From: Chryseobacterium sp. W4I1
GTDB lineage: Bacteria; Bacteroidota; Bacteroidia; Flavobacteriales; Weeksellaceae
DNA: 64,000 nt
Assembly: GCF_030816115.1 (NCBI RefSeq)
Contig: NZ_JAUSXQ010000001.1
Location: 1,860,001-1,924,000 of the forward strand
Direction of reading: 5' to 3'
Part shown: positions 18,311 to 27,714 of the stretch, piece after piece
Layout of the letters: every line of letters begins with the position of its first letter
Position numbering within the stretch: position 1 is the first letter of the stretch
Made by a program: the position numbers and the translations under genes
The notes under the pieces: model-generated
What the model saw: only the letters and a program-made list of their open reading frames with translations
What the model was told of the DNA's origin: nothing
The model's database searches: none

Positions 18311-19240
18311 TTATTTAAAAAAATTAAGTCCTATTGCTGTAAGAACCGCCATCGTAAATGTAAGAATACCCACTTGTTTTAAAAATGGATCTAATTCTTT
18401 AGGTTCTTTTACAGACATGATTTTCCTTCTAAGCTTAGCAAAAGGAATCAGTAAGATCATCACGATGAAAACATAATAGTTCTGAGACTGTATAAAACCG
18501 TTTAGCGCTAAAAATATAAGAATCAGAACCAGAGGAAGCTGTAAAAGGATCATTTCGTAAATCATTGCACTTTTGAAACCGATCCTCAAGGCAAAGCTGT
18601 TTTTCCCTGACAGCCTGTCGCTTTCTATATCTCTCATATTATTAAGATTAAGAACTGCCATGCTCATCATTCCTACAGCTGTTCCAGGCAACAGCATGTC
18701 CCAGCTGAAGGTTTTTGTAAACAGAAAATAACTTCCGCATACTGAAACCAATCCAAAGAATACAAATACAAAAAGATCTCCCAATCCCATGTATCCGTAA
18801 GGTTTTTTTCCAACGGTATAACCTATGGCTGCTAAAATACAGGCTACTCCCAATCCTATGAAAATATAAAATTCATTCATATAATCCGGAATGAAAGCGA
18901 CATACAACAAAGCAATTGTAGCAGCAAAAGATAATATTGAGAAAAGAATTACTGCATTTTTCATCTGCTTAGCCGTAATTCTTCCTGAAGCTACTGCTCT
19001 GGATTCTGCTTCATTGATTCTTTTGGCATCAGTTCCTTTTATACCGTCTCCATAATCATTGGCATAGTTTGATAAAATCTGATATAAAAGGGTCACCAGA
19101 AGTGCCAAGGCAAAAATTTTCCAGTCCCATGTTCCTCCTTCGCCATAAAGTCTCCATTTTGCAATGAAGGCTCCCATAATAATTCCGCTTAAAGAAAGCG
19201 GTAAAGTTCGTAGCCTTGCGGCTTTAATCCAGTCAGTCAT
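18311..19240 (-). CDS. menA: 1,4-dihydroxy-2-naphthoate polyprenyltransferase
   Basis: Attaches the polyprenyl tail to dihydroxynaphthoate to form demethylmenaquinone, the quinone used by this group in respiration. It is a UbiA-fold membrane enzyme of 309 residues with about eight helices. The first Asp-rich motif is NDYGDGIKGTD (61-71) and the second NNMRDIESDRLSGK (200-213), both MenA-type. It follows menB by 76 bp; together with the AHSA1 gene they form a men transcription unit. Confidence 0.95.
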   Translation of the reverse strand: MTDWIKAARLRTLPLSLSGIIMGAFIAKWRLYGEGGTWDWKIFALALLVTLLYQILSNYANDYGDGIKGTDAKRINEAESRAVASGRITAKQMKNAVILFSILSFAATIALLYVAFIPDYMNEFYIFIGLGVACILAAIGYTVGKKPYGYMGLGDLFVFVFFGLVSVCGSYFLFTKTFSWDMLLPGTAVGMMSMAVLNLNNMRDIESDRLSGKNSFALRIGFKSAMIYEMILLQLPLVLILIFLALNGFIQSQNYYVFIVMILLIPFAKLRRKIMSVKEPKELDPFLKQVGILTFTMAVLTAIGLNFFK

Positions 19241-19316
19241 AATTTTTATAATGTAAAATGTATGATGTACAATCTATTAAATCATTAAATCATTATTACA
19301 TTGTACTTTTTACAAT

Positions 19317-20153
19317 TTAAGATATCCACTGATTTTCTCCGAAGTCAGGTTTTCTTTTTTCAAGGAATGCATTTCTTCCTTCCTGAGCTTCTTCCGTCAT
19401 GTAAGCCAAACGGGTTGCTTCTCCTGCAAATACCTGCTGCCCTACCATTCCGTCATCGGTAAGGTTCATGGCAAATTTCAGCATTCTGATCGATAGTGGA
19501 GATTTAGCTAAAATTTCCTGAGCCCATTCATAAGCTGTATCTTCTAATTCTGCGTGAGGAATAACAGCATTTACCATTCCCATGTCCATCGCTTCCTGAG
19601 CAGAATAGTTTCTTCCTAAAAAGAATATTTCACGGGCTTTCTTCTGACCTACCATTTTGGCAAGGTAAGCTGATCCGTAACCTCCGTCAAAACTTGTAAC
19701 ATCGGCATCAGTCTGTTTGAAAATGGCATGTTCTTTACTCGCTAACGTAAGATCACAAACTACATGAAGTGAATGTCCTCCGCCTACAGCCCAGCCCGGA
19801 ACAACCGCAATAACAACTTTCGGCATGAAACGAATCAAACGCTGAACTTCCAAAATGTTTAAACGGTGTCTTCCATCTTCTCCTACATATCCCTGATGTC
19901 CTCTTGCTTTTTGGTCTCCTCCGCTGCAAAATGCCCAACCTCCATCTTTAGGGCTTGGCCCTTCTCCGGTAAGCAAAACCACTCCTATTGACGAATCTTC
20001 AGAAGCATCATAAAAAGCATCATACAATTCTGAGGTAGTTTTTGGACGAAAAGCGTTTCGAAGTTCTGGTCTGTTGAAAGCAATTCTCGCTACACCATTA
20101 CATTTTTTATAGGTAATATCTTCGTATTCTTTGACGGTTTTCCACTCGATCAT
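19317..20153 (-). CDS. menB: 1,4-dihydroxy-2-naphthoyl-CoA synthase
   Basis: Crotonase-fold enzyme that closes the naphthoquinone ring from o-succinylbenzoyl-CoA. The 278 residues show AFCSGGDQ (74-81, oxyanion hole), GWAVGGGHSLH (120-130) and the MenB-specific QTDADVTSFDGGYGSAYLA. The start MIEWKTVKEY at 20153 is chosen; the frame is open for 45 more codons upstream, but that stretch contains the -7 box TATCTTTG and a terminator and is not coding. Confidence 0.97.
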   Translation of the reverse strand: MIEWKTVKEYEDITYKKCNGVARIAFNRPELRNAFRPKTTSELYDAFYDASEDSSIGVVLLTGEGPSPKDGGWAFCSGGDQKARGHQGYVGEDGRHRLNILEVQRLIRFMPKVVIAVVPGWAVGGGHSLHVVCDLTLASKEHAIFKQTDADVTSFDGGYGSAYLAKMVGQKKAREIFFLGRNYSAQEAMDMGMVNAVIPHAELEDTAYEWAQEILAKSPLSIRMLKFAMNLTDDGMVGQQVFAGEATRLAYMTEEAQEGRNAFLEKRKPDFGENQWIS

Positions 20154-20170
20154 GTTGTAAAAATTTTTCC

Positions 20171-20178
20171 CAAAGATA
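20171..20178 (-). promoter_or_regulatory. -7 promoter box of menB
   Basis: TATCTTTG on the minus strand, 17 bases before the menB ATG. No clear TTG was seen at the expected -33 position. Confidence 0.5.
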
Positions 20179-20259
20179 CGGAATTGCAGAGAATTTTTAC
20201 GGTGAAATTTAAGGATAATAGCGCTAAAAAATATAGCGGTGTTTTGGATCTTAAAGAAA

Positions 20260-20285
20260 AAACCGGAACATTTCTGTTCCGGTTT
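20260..20285 (-). terminator. Terminator after the TPR gene
   Basis: An 11-bp perfect stem AAACCGGAACA/TGTTCCGGTTT with a 4-base loop, then a T run on the minus strand. It ends the gyrA-TPR unit. Confidence 0.88.
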
Positions 20286-20307
20286 CATTTATTGTCAAAC
20301 TATAGAA

Positions 20308-21339
20308 TTATTTTGCTGGGGCTTTTGCTTTAAGCTCAGCTTCTTTAACTTTAAGATCTTTAATTTTATCTACATTTTTTGTTACAATATAGATCTCTTT
20401 CAACGCAGTTAGAGCATCAAGGCTTTCAGGGGCTGCTTTATACCAACCTTCAGCATAAGGAAGAGCTTTAGCAAACCTTTCTTTTCTTGCATCGATCAGC
20501 TTGGTAGCTTCTTCTGGTTTTTCTTTTCTTGTTGCATTGATCTGCTCAACAATTTTAGAATCATCACCAATTACGGTATATACCAGGTTCTGGTGAGCAT
20601 TCTCAAAATCAGGCTTGATTTCAATTGCTTTCTTGAATGATGTGATAGCATCTTCCAATGTGGCAGGATTTTTAGACTGCATTACGCCAAGATTATACCA
20701 ATTGGTCGCATCGTTTGGGTTCTTTGCAAGCTGTTCTTTAAGGGTGACAATGAACTTTTCAGTATTTCCTGAATCGTAGTAAGCAGTACTCTGGGCATCT
20801 TTAAGTTTAGCATTATTTGGATATTTTGCTAATCCTTTTTCAATGATCACTAATGCTTCATTAGGTTTTTTCGCATTGAGAAGCAATGTTGTTAACGTTT
20901 CATATAGATCCGGTTCAACACTTGCTGTCTGTTCTGTTTTGAAATCTGAATAATCAGCATTTTTCTTCATCAGTTCCCAGGTAGCTTTATCCAAATTCAC
21001 TACATTTCCGGATTTTTTTTCTTTTGCCGTATACGTAGTCTGAACACCAGTAAAGCCAGAGTTGATAAGTTCTGTATATATTTTGATGGATTCGTCGGTG
21101 TTATTTGCCAAAGCATAACTCAATCCTGCATAATACATATATATTTTATCATCCTGACCATTCGTTTTTAATAAGTTATAGACTTCTAAAAACTTAGGGG
21201 CTGCAACGGTATAATTTTTTGCATTATACGCATCCATAGCAGCTTTGTTTGCTTCCTGTAATTTGGCATTCACATCAGCTTTCTGACCAAAAACAAAAGC
21301 AGAAGCCACGATTGCAATACCTAAAATAAGTTTCTTCAT
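20308..21339 (-). CDS. Exported tetratricopeptide-repeat protein
   Basis: A 343-residue protein with a signal peptide (cut near AFVFGQ, residue 19) and at least four TPR units. The clearest are ATNWYNLGVMQSKNPATLED and FENAHQNLVYTVIGD in the second half. The C-terminal tail is Lys/Ala-rich. It is a periplasmic scaffold of unknown partner. It follows gyrA by 28 bp and ends at a strong terminator, so it shares the gyrA transcript. Confidence 0.85.
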   Translation of the reverse strand: MKKLILGIAIVASAFVFGQKADVNAKLQEANKAAMDAYNAKNYTVAAPKFLEVYNLLKTNGQDDKIYMYYAGLSYALANNTDESIKIYTELINSGFTGVQTTYTAKEKKSGNVVNLDKATWELMKKNADYSDFKTEQTASVEPDLYETLTTLLLNAKKPNEALVIIEKGLAKYPNNAKLKDAQSTAYYDSGNTEKFIVTLKEQLAKNPNDATNWYNLGVMQSKNPATLEDAITSFKKAIEIKPDFENAHQNLVYTVIGDDSKIVEQINATRKEKPEEATKLIDARKERFAKALPYAEGWYKAAPESLDALTALKEIYIVTKNVDKIKDLKVKEAELKAKAPAK

Positions 21340-21367
21340 ATTAACTATATTATATTAATTGTACATT

Positions 21368-23962
21368 TTATTCTTCAGAATCTGAATTCTCATTTTCCTC
21401 AGTTGGATTTTCTTTTTCAGTCTGAGGTACTTCCGTATTGTTTTCCTGGTTATTGGTTACAGTTTCTGTTCCTTCTTCGTTTTCTTCAGAAACTTCTTCT
21501 ACATCTTTATCCATTGCTACTTTTGCAATCGCTGCAATTTCGTCATTTTTCTTAAGGTTGATCATTTTTACCCCTTGGGTATTCCTTCCCATTACTCTCA
21601 TTTCATCCATTCCCATTCTGATGGCAACACCAGACTTATTGATGATCATCAATCCGTCTTCGTCTGTTACATTCTGAATAGCAATCAGATTTCCTGTTTT
21701 TTCGGTAATATTTAGGGTGATAACTCCTTTCCCTCCTCTATTGGTGATTCTGTAATCTTCGACAGCAGTTCTCTTGCCATATCCTTTTTCAGAAACCACA
21801 AGTACCGTTTCTTTCTCCACATCATTCACAACAATCATACCAATTGCCTCGTCATTATCATCCATGCTGATCCCACGTACCCCGATAGAACCTCTTCCTA
21901 CTTCTCTTACTTTTTCTTCAGGGAAACGGATACATTTACCGTTTTTGGTAGCAATCATGATCTGAGAATCTCCGTTAGTAAGGTAAGCTCCCAACAACTG
22001 GTCATTATCTCTGATCTCAATAGCATTCACCCCATTCACTCTAGGTCTTGAGTAAGCTTCAAGAGACGTTTTCTTGATTGTACCGTTTTTGGTAACCATC
22101 ACTACACTCATCTGGTTTACATATTCTGCATCCTTCAGGTTATTGGTTCTGATATATGCTTTTATCTTATCATCCGGCTCAATGTTGATCAGGTTCTGTA
22201 CAGCTCGTCCTTTGGATGTTTTGGATCCTTCAGGAATTTCAAAAACTCTTAACCAGTAACATCTTCCTTTTTCTGTAAAGAATAGCATATACTGGTGATT
22301 GGTCGCAGAAACGATGTATTCAAGAAAATCTTCATCCCTTGTGGTTGCCGCTCTGTTTCCTACACCACCTCTGCTCTGAATTTTGTATTCTGAAAGCGAA
22401 GTCCTTTTAACATATCCTGCGTGTGAAATGGTAAGAACTACTGCTTCATTCGGAATGATGTCCTCAATAGACATTTCTCCTCCTGAGAAATCAATTTCAG
22501 TTCTTCTTTCGTCACCATATTTTTCTTTGATCTCAGCAAGCTCTTCTTTGATGATCTCGAATCTTCTTGGTTCATTAGCCAAAATATCTTCTAAGTTCAG
22601 AATCTCTTTCATGATTGCATCGTATTCGTCACGGATCTTATCAAGTTCCATTCCCGTAAGACGTGCCAATCTAAGATCAAGAATTGCCTGAGCCTGAATT
22701 TCAGAAAGCTCGAATGCTTCGATCAAACCTTCTTTTGCAGCCTGAGGATTGGCGCTGTGACGGATGATGGAAATTGCTCTGTCCAGAGAATCCTGGGTTC
22801 CGATCACTTTCATGAAACCTTCCAGGATGTGAGCTCTTTCTTTCGCTTTTTTAAGCTCGTACTGAGTTCTTCTCACAATCACTTCATGTCTATGCTCTAC
22901 GAAGTGGTGGATGATGTCTTTTAAGTTCAGCTGTTCCGGTCTTCCTTTAACCAATGCAATGTTGTTTACACTGAAAGAAGTCTGAAGTGCCGTATATTTA
23001 TATAAAAGGTTTAAGACTACATTCGGGATCGCATCATTTTTAAGTTCATACACGACACGCAGACCATTTCTGTCTGATTCGTCTCTGATTTCATGAATCC
23101 CTAGAATTTTATCATCTTTAATAAGTTCAGCCGTTCTGGCGATCATATCAGCTTTATTGACCTGATAAGGAACTTCTGTAACGATAATTGCATTTCTATT
23201 TCCGATCTCCTCAAAGTTTACCTTTGCTCTCAGTACGATACGTCCTCTTCCTGTGTGGAAAGCATCTCTTACACCATCATACCCATAGATAATACCTCCT
23301 GTCGGGAAATCCGGTGCAGTAATGAACTGCATCAATTCATCAATACTAATATCTTTATTATCTATATAAGCTGAAATAGCATCTACAGATTCTGATAAAT
23401 TATGGGGAGCCATATTAGTCGCCATACCTACAGCAATACCGGATGTTCCGTTTACTAAAAGGTTTGGAACTTTTGTAGGCATAACGGTAGGTTCCGTCAA
23501 ACTGTCATCAAAGTTGTTCTGAAAATCAACAGTTTCTTTATCTAAGTCTGCAAGTACATCATCAGAAATCTTTTTAAGTCTTGCTTCTGTATAACGCATT
23601 GCTGCAGGCGGGTCACCGTCCATGGAACCAAAGTTACCCTGCCCGTCTACCTGTGGATAACGTAAACTCCAGGGTTGGGCCATTCTTACCATTGCATCGT
23701 AAACAGAAGAGTCTCCGTGCGGGTGGTATTTACCCAAAACATCTCCAACAATTCTCGCAGATTTCAAATATTTTCTATTAGAAAAAACCCCTAATCCATA
23801 CATACCATAAAGTACTCTTCTATGAACGGGTTTAAGGCCGTCTCTTACGTCCGGTAACGCTCTTGAAACGATAACCGACATCGAATAATCGATATAAGAT
23901 GATTTCATTTCATCAACAATGTTGATAGGAATCAGTCTTTCTCCTTCTTTTTGCATAAACAA
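21368..23962 (-). CDS. gyrA: DNA gyrase subunit A
   Basis: Type IIA topoisomerase subunit that breaks and reseals DNA during negative supercoiling. The 864 residues have the catalytic tyrosine at Y124 (MRYTEAR), the breakage-reunion domain, a coiled coil and a beta-pinwheel C-terminal domain with the GyrA-box-like [10 protein letters not shown]. The last 45 residues are a very acidic tail. In the quinolone-resistance region ([17 protein letters not shown], 80-96) the residues equal to E. coli S83 and D87 are Ser and Asp, so no classic resistance change is seen. The start may be either Met1 or Met3. Confidence 0.98.
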   Translation of the reverse strand: MFMQKEGERLIPINIVDEMKSSYIDYSMSVIVSRALPDVRDGLKPVHRRVLYGMYGLGVFSNRKYLKSARIVGDVLGKYHPHGDSSVYDAMVRMAQPWSLRYPQVDGQGNFGSMDGDPPAAMRYTEARLKKISDDVLADLDKETVDFQNNFDDSLTEPTVMPTKVPNLLVNGTSGIAVGMATNMAPHNLSESVDAISAYIDNKDISIDELMQFITAPDFPTGGIIYGYDGVRDAFHTGRGRIVLRAKVNFEEIGNRNAIIVTEVPYQVNKADMIARTAELIKDDKILGIHEIRDESDRNGLRVVYELKNDAIPNVVLNLLYKYTALQTSFSVNNIALVKGRPEQLNLKDIIHHFVEHRHEVIVRRTQYELKKAKERAHILEGFMKVIGTQDSLDRAISIIRHSANPQAAKEGLIEAFELSEIQAQAILDLRLARLTGMELDKIRDEYDAIMKEILNLEDILANEPRRFEIIKEELAEIKEKYGDERRTEIDFSGGEMSIEDIIPNEAVVLTISHAGYVKRTSLSEYKIQSRGGVGNRAATTRDEDFLEYIVSATNHQYMLFFTEKGRCYWLRVFEIPEGSKTSKGRAVQNLINIEPDDKIKAYIRTNNLKDAEYVNQMSVVMVTKNGTIKKTSLEAYSRPRVNGVNAIEIRDNDQLLGAYLTNGDSQIMIATKNGKCIRFPEEKVREVGRGSIGVRGISMDDNDEAIGMIVVNDVEKETVLVVSEKGYGKRTAVEDYRITNRGGKGVITLNITEKTGNLIAIQNVTDEDGLMIINKSGVAIRMGMDEMRVMGRNTQGVKMINLKKNDEIAAIAKVAMDKDVEEVSEENEEGTETVTNNQENNTEVPQTEKENPTEENENSDSEE

Positions 23963-24104
23963 ATTTTATTATAATGACAGTCAGACCTTTAGCTGTGCGT
24001 CTGAAAATAATTTATTTCCAATTTTTATTAACGGGCTAATTTACGAAATTTTTGCCGATTTTTGTATTAGAATTTATCCTAATAATCTTAAAAATTCATA
24101 AAAT

Positions 24105-24419
24105 ATGAGCTTACTGAGTATAACTTTCCACTGCACGAAAAACAATATTGAAGAATGGGAAAATTATATTGATGAAACACTGGTTCTGATGGCGGAAAAC
24201 CTAATGGATGTCGATAAATATATTCTATCTGAAGTACACAGTGATTATATTGAAGAAGGCAAGAACTATAATCTGCTGCTGATGTTTGACAATGAGGATC
24301 TCAGGGAAGATTTCATTAAAAGTGAAATGCTGAACATTTCGGAAAGAATTGAGAAAAAATTCGGAGCGGAAGTGATGATTTTCAATACCTTTCTTAATCC
24401 TAAAAATTCACGATTTTAA
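24105..24419 (+). CDS. DUF4286 family protein
   Basis: A 104-residue small soluble protein with a ferredoxin-like (dimeric alpha-beta barrel) pattern: an N-terminal strand SLLSITFHC, a long helix with WENYIDETLVLMAENL, and a closing MIFNTFLNP. This fits DUF4286, a Bacteroidetes family of unknown role. It is divergent from gyrA with about 140 bp between the starts, and ends at a two-way terminator. Confidence 0.85.
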   Translation: MSLLSITFHCTKNNIEEWENYIDETLVLMAENLMDVDKYILSEVHSDYIEEGKNYNLLLMFDNEDLREDFIKSEMLNISERIEKKFGAEVMIFNTFLNPKNSRF

Positions 24420-24430
24420 AATATAAAATC

Positions 24431-24456
24431 AAAAGCCCTGAAAATTCAGGGCTTTT
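24431..24456. terminator. Bidirectional terminator
   Basis: A 12-bp perfect stem AAAAGCCCTGAA/TTCAGGGCTTTT with a 2-base centre, A run before and T run after. It separates two convergent genes. Confidence 0.9.
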
Positions 24457-24465
24457 TTATTTTTT

Positions 24466-24711
24466 TCAATCTCTGTGATGCTTTTTGCCTTTGTGTCCGT
24501 GTCCATGTCCTCGGCCTCTATCTCTGTCATCATAATCATAGTAATAGACTCTTTTTTTAACTTGTCCGGGTGCATAATATCTGGCACTTCCTCCATAAAC
24601 TTTCTTAGCCTGTCCCGGTGGAAGCCTTCTTACATGCTGATCATGCACTACACATGATGTCATCATAGACAAAACCGTCACAACTCCTGCAATTTTAATC
24701 AATCCTTTCAT
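24466..24711 (-). CDS. Small His/Arg-rich lipoprotein
   Basis: An 81-residue protein with lipobox MMTSC (Cys20). The mature part has two PPGQ/APGQ-K motifs (RLPPGQAKKVYGG and YAPGQVKKRVYYYDYD) and ends in the low-complexity tail RGRGHGHGHKGKKHH. Similar PPGQ(A/V)KK lipoproteins are frequent in Bacteroidetes; their role is unknown. The His-rich tail could bind metal ions, which is inference only. Confidence 0.8.
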   Translation of the reverse strand: MKGLIKIAGVVTVLSMMTSCVVHDQHVRRLPPGQAKKVYGGSARYYAPGQVKKRVYYYDYDDRDRGRGHGHGHKGKKHHRD

Positions 24712-24836
24712 TTTTTCACTTTTTCAAATTCCGATAGTGAGAGATAACAAGGTTAGTGCCAAAATTTAAAAGAAGTCAGATAGTAGAGATTAGAAGTTAG
24801 TTTTATTATATATTTAAAACTACAGATTTATTCCAA

Positions 24837-25331
24837 TTAATCTATTATATCACTCCTTTTTTCCATCATAACAATGTCTTTCCATTGTCCGTTGAGTTTT
24901 CCTATTTTTTTTCTGACTCCTATAGTTCTGAAACCATTTTTCTGATGGAATCTTATCGAAGCTTCATTTTCCGGGAAAATACTGGCCTGAAGAGTCCAGA
25001 ATCCGTGGCTTTCGCTGTCGAGAATCATCTTTTTCAGCAGAACTGATCCTAAACCTTTCCCCTGGTAAGTATTCTCAAAATAAATGCTTACTTCGGCAAC
25101 TCCTTTATAACATTCTCTTTTACTTACCGGTTTCAAAGCGCACCACCCTACTATTTCGTTGCTTTCATTTTCCAGCACCCAGCGGCAGTCGTTGAAATAT
25201 TCCATATTCCATGCTTCAGCTGTAGGAACTTCTGTTTCAAAAGTAGCTATACCGCTGTCTAGTCCCTCACTGTAAATTTCGAGCACTCTTTTTTCGTCGC
25301 CGGGAAGCATTTCTCTTAATTCGTAATTCAT
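24837..25331 (-). CDS. GNAT-family N-acetyltransferase
   Basis: A 164-residue acetyltransferase. The acetyl-CoA-binding motif A is YQGKGLGSVLLKKMI (about 113-127) and motif B is FPENEASIRFHQKNGFRTIG. The order and the segment AEVSIYFENTYQGKGLG fit the phosphinothricin/methionine-sulfoximine acetyltransferase-like group (PhnO/YncA type), so an amine substrate is likely but not known. It lies 5 bp after the DUF421 gene. Confidence 0.9.
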   Translation of the reverse strand: MNYELREMLPGDEKRVLEIYSEGLDSGIATFETEVPTAEAWNMEYFNDCRWVLENESNEIVGWCALKPVSKRECYKGVAEVSIYFENTYQGKGLGSVLLKKMILDSESHGFWTLQASIFPENEASIRFHQKNGFRTIGVRKKIGKLNGQWKDIVMMEKRSDIID

Positions 25332-25336
25332 TTTGC

Positions 25337-25849
25337 TTAATGGTATTTTCTTTTATTTCTTCTTTTTATTCTTGAATAATGGGTCTGCTTTCCTGTTTCA
25401 TCCTGTGAGATAACACTTATGTTTCCGTCTACTTCAAGGATAGACAGTTTTACATTTTCAATTTTTTCTACACCGTGTTCTCTTATGGCCTCTTCCAATT
25501 CATCCCTGGTGATTTTCACTCTATTCAAAGCAGGCTGATCTATTATTCCATCTCTGATGAGAATAACGGGATCTTCTTCCATGAACGTTTCAAATTTTCG
25601 GTTGGAAAACATCAGCCTTTTTAAAATAAAGTTAGCCGCAAAAAGGACAAGCGCTGCAATAAGACCACCCTGCAATGATGTATCCGGTCCTACCATAGCA
25701 TTCTGAACAGCATTGGAAATAAGCAGCAACAAAACAACATCCCCTGCATTGAGCTGAGAAAGCTGATTTTTACCAAAAAGACGGATAGCGATTACCATAA
25801 AAAGGTAAACGCAAAGGGAACGGACGACAACGTCAAGAATAGGATTCAC
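25337..25849 (-). CDS. DUF421 (YetF-like) membrane protein
   Basis: A 170-residue protein with three N-terminal membrane helices (about 5-25, 38-55 and 62-80) and a cytoplasmic DUF421 domain holding VILIRDGIIDQPALNRVKI and ISVISQDE. The family includes Bacillus YetF and spore proteins; the role is unclear. It is co-transcribed with the GNAT gene behind it. Confidence 0.88.
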   Translation of the reverse strand: MNPILDVVVRSLCVYLFMVIAIRLFGKNQLSQLNAGDVVLLLLISNAVQNAMVGPDTSLQGGLIAALVLFAANFILKRLMFSNRKFETFMEEDPVILIRDGIIDQPALNRVKITRDELEEAIREHGVEKIENVKLSILEVDGNISVISQDETGKQTHYSRIKRRNKRKYH

Positions 25850-26041
25850 AGATCATGTTTTATACTCAAATGTATACATTTTTATGATGAGCTGCTCTAT
25901 TTATTTTAAACTATCAGATTAATTTAAAAAAGGAATTCTGGGGCTGTTACATTGAGATTGAAAGATGAAAGAAAGTGGTTGGAGAATTGGTACCTCGTTA
26001 AGGAGAGAATGCAAGGGAATAACTGAAACCTCATCATAAAA

Positions 26042-26061
26042 AAAGCTGCAAAAGCAGCTTT
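26042..26061 (-). terminator. Terminator of the Gly-Gly micropeptide gene
   Basis: An 8-bp stem AAAGCTGC/GCAGCTTT with a 4-base loop, followed on the minus strand by seven T. It sits 6 bases after the stop codon of the 44-residue gene and supports that gene being real. Confidence 0.8.
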
Positions 26062-26066
26062 AATTT

Positions 26067-26201
26067 TTAAGGGCATTGAGCGATCGGAACCTCACTGCAT
26101 ACTACTTTGTTCAGTCTTTCGCAGTATACGCAGTATTTCTTTGGTTCGCCACCGTACACAGATTTTAACTCGGTTTTTGTCAGTTTCTTTAAATTTTTCA
26201 T
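26067..26201 (-). CDS. Bacteriocin-like micropeptide with Gly-Gly leader and four cysteines
   Basis: This 44-residue gene is too short for ordinary gene callers. Its leader MKNLKKLTKTELKSVYGG ends in a double glycine at 17-18, the processing site used by C39 peptidase-bearing ABC exporters. The 26-residue core has Cys in a CxxC pair (24, 27) and at 35 and 43. I know the same leader from 'bacteriocin-like' peptides of Chryseobacterium. It has its own terminator. No exporter, C39 peptidase or modification enzyme is nearby, so those would have to act from elsewhere. Bactericidal activity is not shown. Confidence 0.85.
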   Translation of the reverse strand: MKNLKKLTKTELKSVYGGEPKKYCVYCERLNKVVCSEVPIAQCP

Positions 26202-26408
26202 ATCGTTTTAATTTTATGATGAGTAAATTTATAACGACTTTTTCTATCATTTATTACAATTTAATATTTAAGGCTTTCATATTTTATATATGAATCAGAA
26301 AGATGTAACTGCAGAAAAAAGCAGGAAACCTATGAAAATCAGGGTTTAAAAATAATTTTATATCTTTAAATAACCAAAACATCACACCAAACCAATAAAA
26401 ATATTGAA

Positions 26409-26888
26409 ATGATCACACCAAAAGGAGCCCATTCAGGGCAATTAGAACCAGCGAAAAAATCATTGATCTCCAATGGTCTTCTTTCTGGACAGGATGATAT
26501 TAGTGCTTATAATAAAGGCGTATGTCATGATGTTGTAGCCTATGCTCTTTACATGAGAGGGGCAGCCATATCTCCGGACGAGCTTGTTCAGTTTCGTGCG
26601 CAGGGATGGCTTAATAAGTTCAATTACTCCGGCGGAGAGCAATGGGATGGCTATGCTGTGATTCCTAAAGGAAAGGCAGTAGGTTTTTACCGGGTAAGAG
26701 ACAAAACATGGTTTCATTCTGCTATTACCACAGGCAACTGTTCAGAAATCAGATCTGTCAACGGTTTCTCACTGGGAACAGCATGGTCGGTACCGGTAGA
26801 TATGAAATGGGTACTAGGTAAGCCCAATGAGGACGGAACATTTAATTATGATGGAACCAAGATAGAAGTTTATATCTCTTCTTTATAA
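26409..26888 (+). CDS. Unrecognised protein with Cys/His/Asn layout of an NlpC/P60-like hydrolase
   Basis: A 159-residue protein, no signal peptide, no membrane segment. C39 starts the segment GVCHDVVAYALYMRG, where a helix follows a Cys; H103 lies in FHSAITTG after a GKAVGF strand; N118 follows in RSVNG. Order and spacing match the Cys-His-polar triad of papain-like NlpC/P60 or CHAP hydrolases. GC is about 48% (86 of 180 over 26521-26700), above the one-third typical here, so it may be transferred. It stands alone with its own terminator. A cell-wall amidase or interbacterial effector is one idea; enzyme activity is inference. Confidence 0.7.
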   Translation: MITPKGAHSGQLEPAKKSLISNGLLSGQDDISAYNKGVCHDVVAYALYMRGAAISPDELVQFRAQGWLNKFNYSGGEQWDGYAVIPKGKAVGFYRVRDKTWFHSAITTGNCSEIRSVNGFSLGTAWSVPVDMKWVLGKPNEDGTFNYDGTKIEVYISSL

Positions 26889-26893
26889 TAGAT

Positions 26894-26940
26894 AAGCCCT
26901 GATTTAATTTCAATAGACTTATCAAATTAAATCAGGGCTT
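26894..26940 (+). terminator. Strong terminator after the 159-residue gene
   Basis: A 17-bp perfect stem (AAGCCCTGATTTAATTT with its complement) around a 13-base loop, then a T-rich tail. Confidence 0.88.
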
Positions 26941-27049
26941 TATTATTTTTAAAATGTTTAGCCATAGTCAAGCTTTCTTTTTCAAGTACACAGTTTTAAT
27001 TATTGTTTTAATACAAACAGTATTTCCGTGTAAAAAATACTTTTGAATA

Positions 27050-27457
27050 TTATCTGTTATTTATTTCAACTGTTACAGGCATTTTATAAGTATAGGCAAC
27101 CATATTTTCATTTAAATTTTTGCGGTCTACTCTGTAATCAAGTTCACTTAAAACATTTTCAATTTCTTTGCTTACAATTTTGCAGTCGCCATTAGAATGA
27201 ACATTTATTATTTTGCCTTTTTTTGTAATATCAAATGTTACTACTGAGTTTACTGTTCCTTGCTTGTAATCAGAATTGGTAAGATCAAAGTTTTCCATCA
27301 ATTTATTTCTTATATCATTGAAGGTTTCTTTATTCTTGCTCAATTGGATTTCCTCAATTGTACTATGATCTGATATTTGCGCTTTAACCATATTGTTTGC
27401 AGCCATGAATCCACAAACTAAGAATGAAGCAATCAATATTTGAACTTTATTTTTCAT
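27050..27457 (-). CDS. Exported protein with TonB-C-like domain
   Basis: A 135-residue protein with a signal peptide (cut near MVKAQ, about residue 27). The C-terminal half has the strand-turn-helix order of the TonB C-terminal fold: VVTFDITKKGKIINVHSN, then a helix SKEIENVLSELDY, then strands ending MPVTVEIN. It lacks the membrane anchor and Pro-rich linker of real TonB, so energy transduction is unlikely. It is a single gene, convergent with the 159-residue gene. Confidence 0.65.
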   Translation of the reverse strand: MKNKVQILIASFLVCGFMAANNMVKAQISDHSTIEEIQLSKNKETFNDIRNKLMENFDLTNSDYKQGTVNSVVTFDITKKGKIINVHSNGDCKIVSKEIENVLSELDYRVDRKNLNENMVAYTYKMPVTVEINNR

Positions 27458-27665
27458 AAGTCTTTGGTTTTAAATATTATGTATATCTCCTTTACCAAAG
27501 TTATGAAATAATTCATACTAAATTCATATTGAGTTAACATTAAGTTAACATTGAAATTCAATTAGCTGATTACCAGATAAATAATTTTAAATAAAATTAA
27601 AAAATTAATATTAGACTGGTAAATTAGCCTTATTTTGACCTTAATAATAATTGATTTTCAATAAA

Positions 27666-27693
27666 AAAAGAATTTGCAAAAGCAAATTCTTTT
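27666..27693 (-). terminator. Terminator after uvrA
   Basis: A 12-bp perfect stem AAAAGAATTTGC/GCAAATTCTTTT with 4-base loop; T run on the minus strand. Confidence 0.85.
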
Positions 27694-27714
27694 ATATAGT
27701 TAGATAAATATTTC

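Noticed and set aside
21368-23962. Quinolone-resistance mutation in GyrA
   Set aside because: The residues matching E. coli S83 and D87 are the sensitive-type Ser and Asp.
26291-26350. A 19-codon frame (MNQKDVTAEKSRK...) ahead of the 159-residue gene
   Set aside because: No ribosome site, family pattern or leader function could be seen; too short to support.
26460-26717. Minus-strand 85-codon frame opposite the 159-residue gene
   Set aside because: No family pattern; the plus-strand gene has a promoter-side start and a strong terminator.
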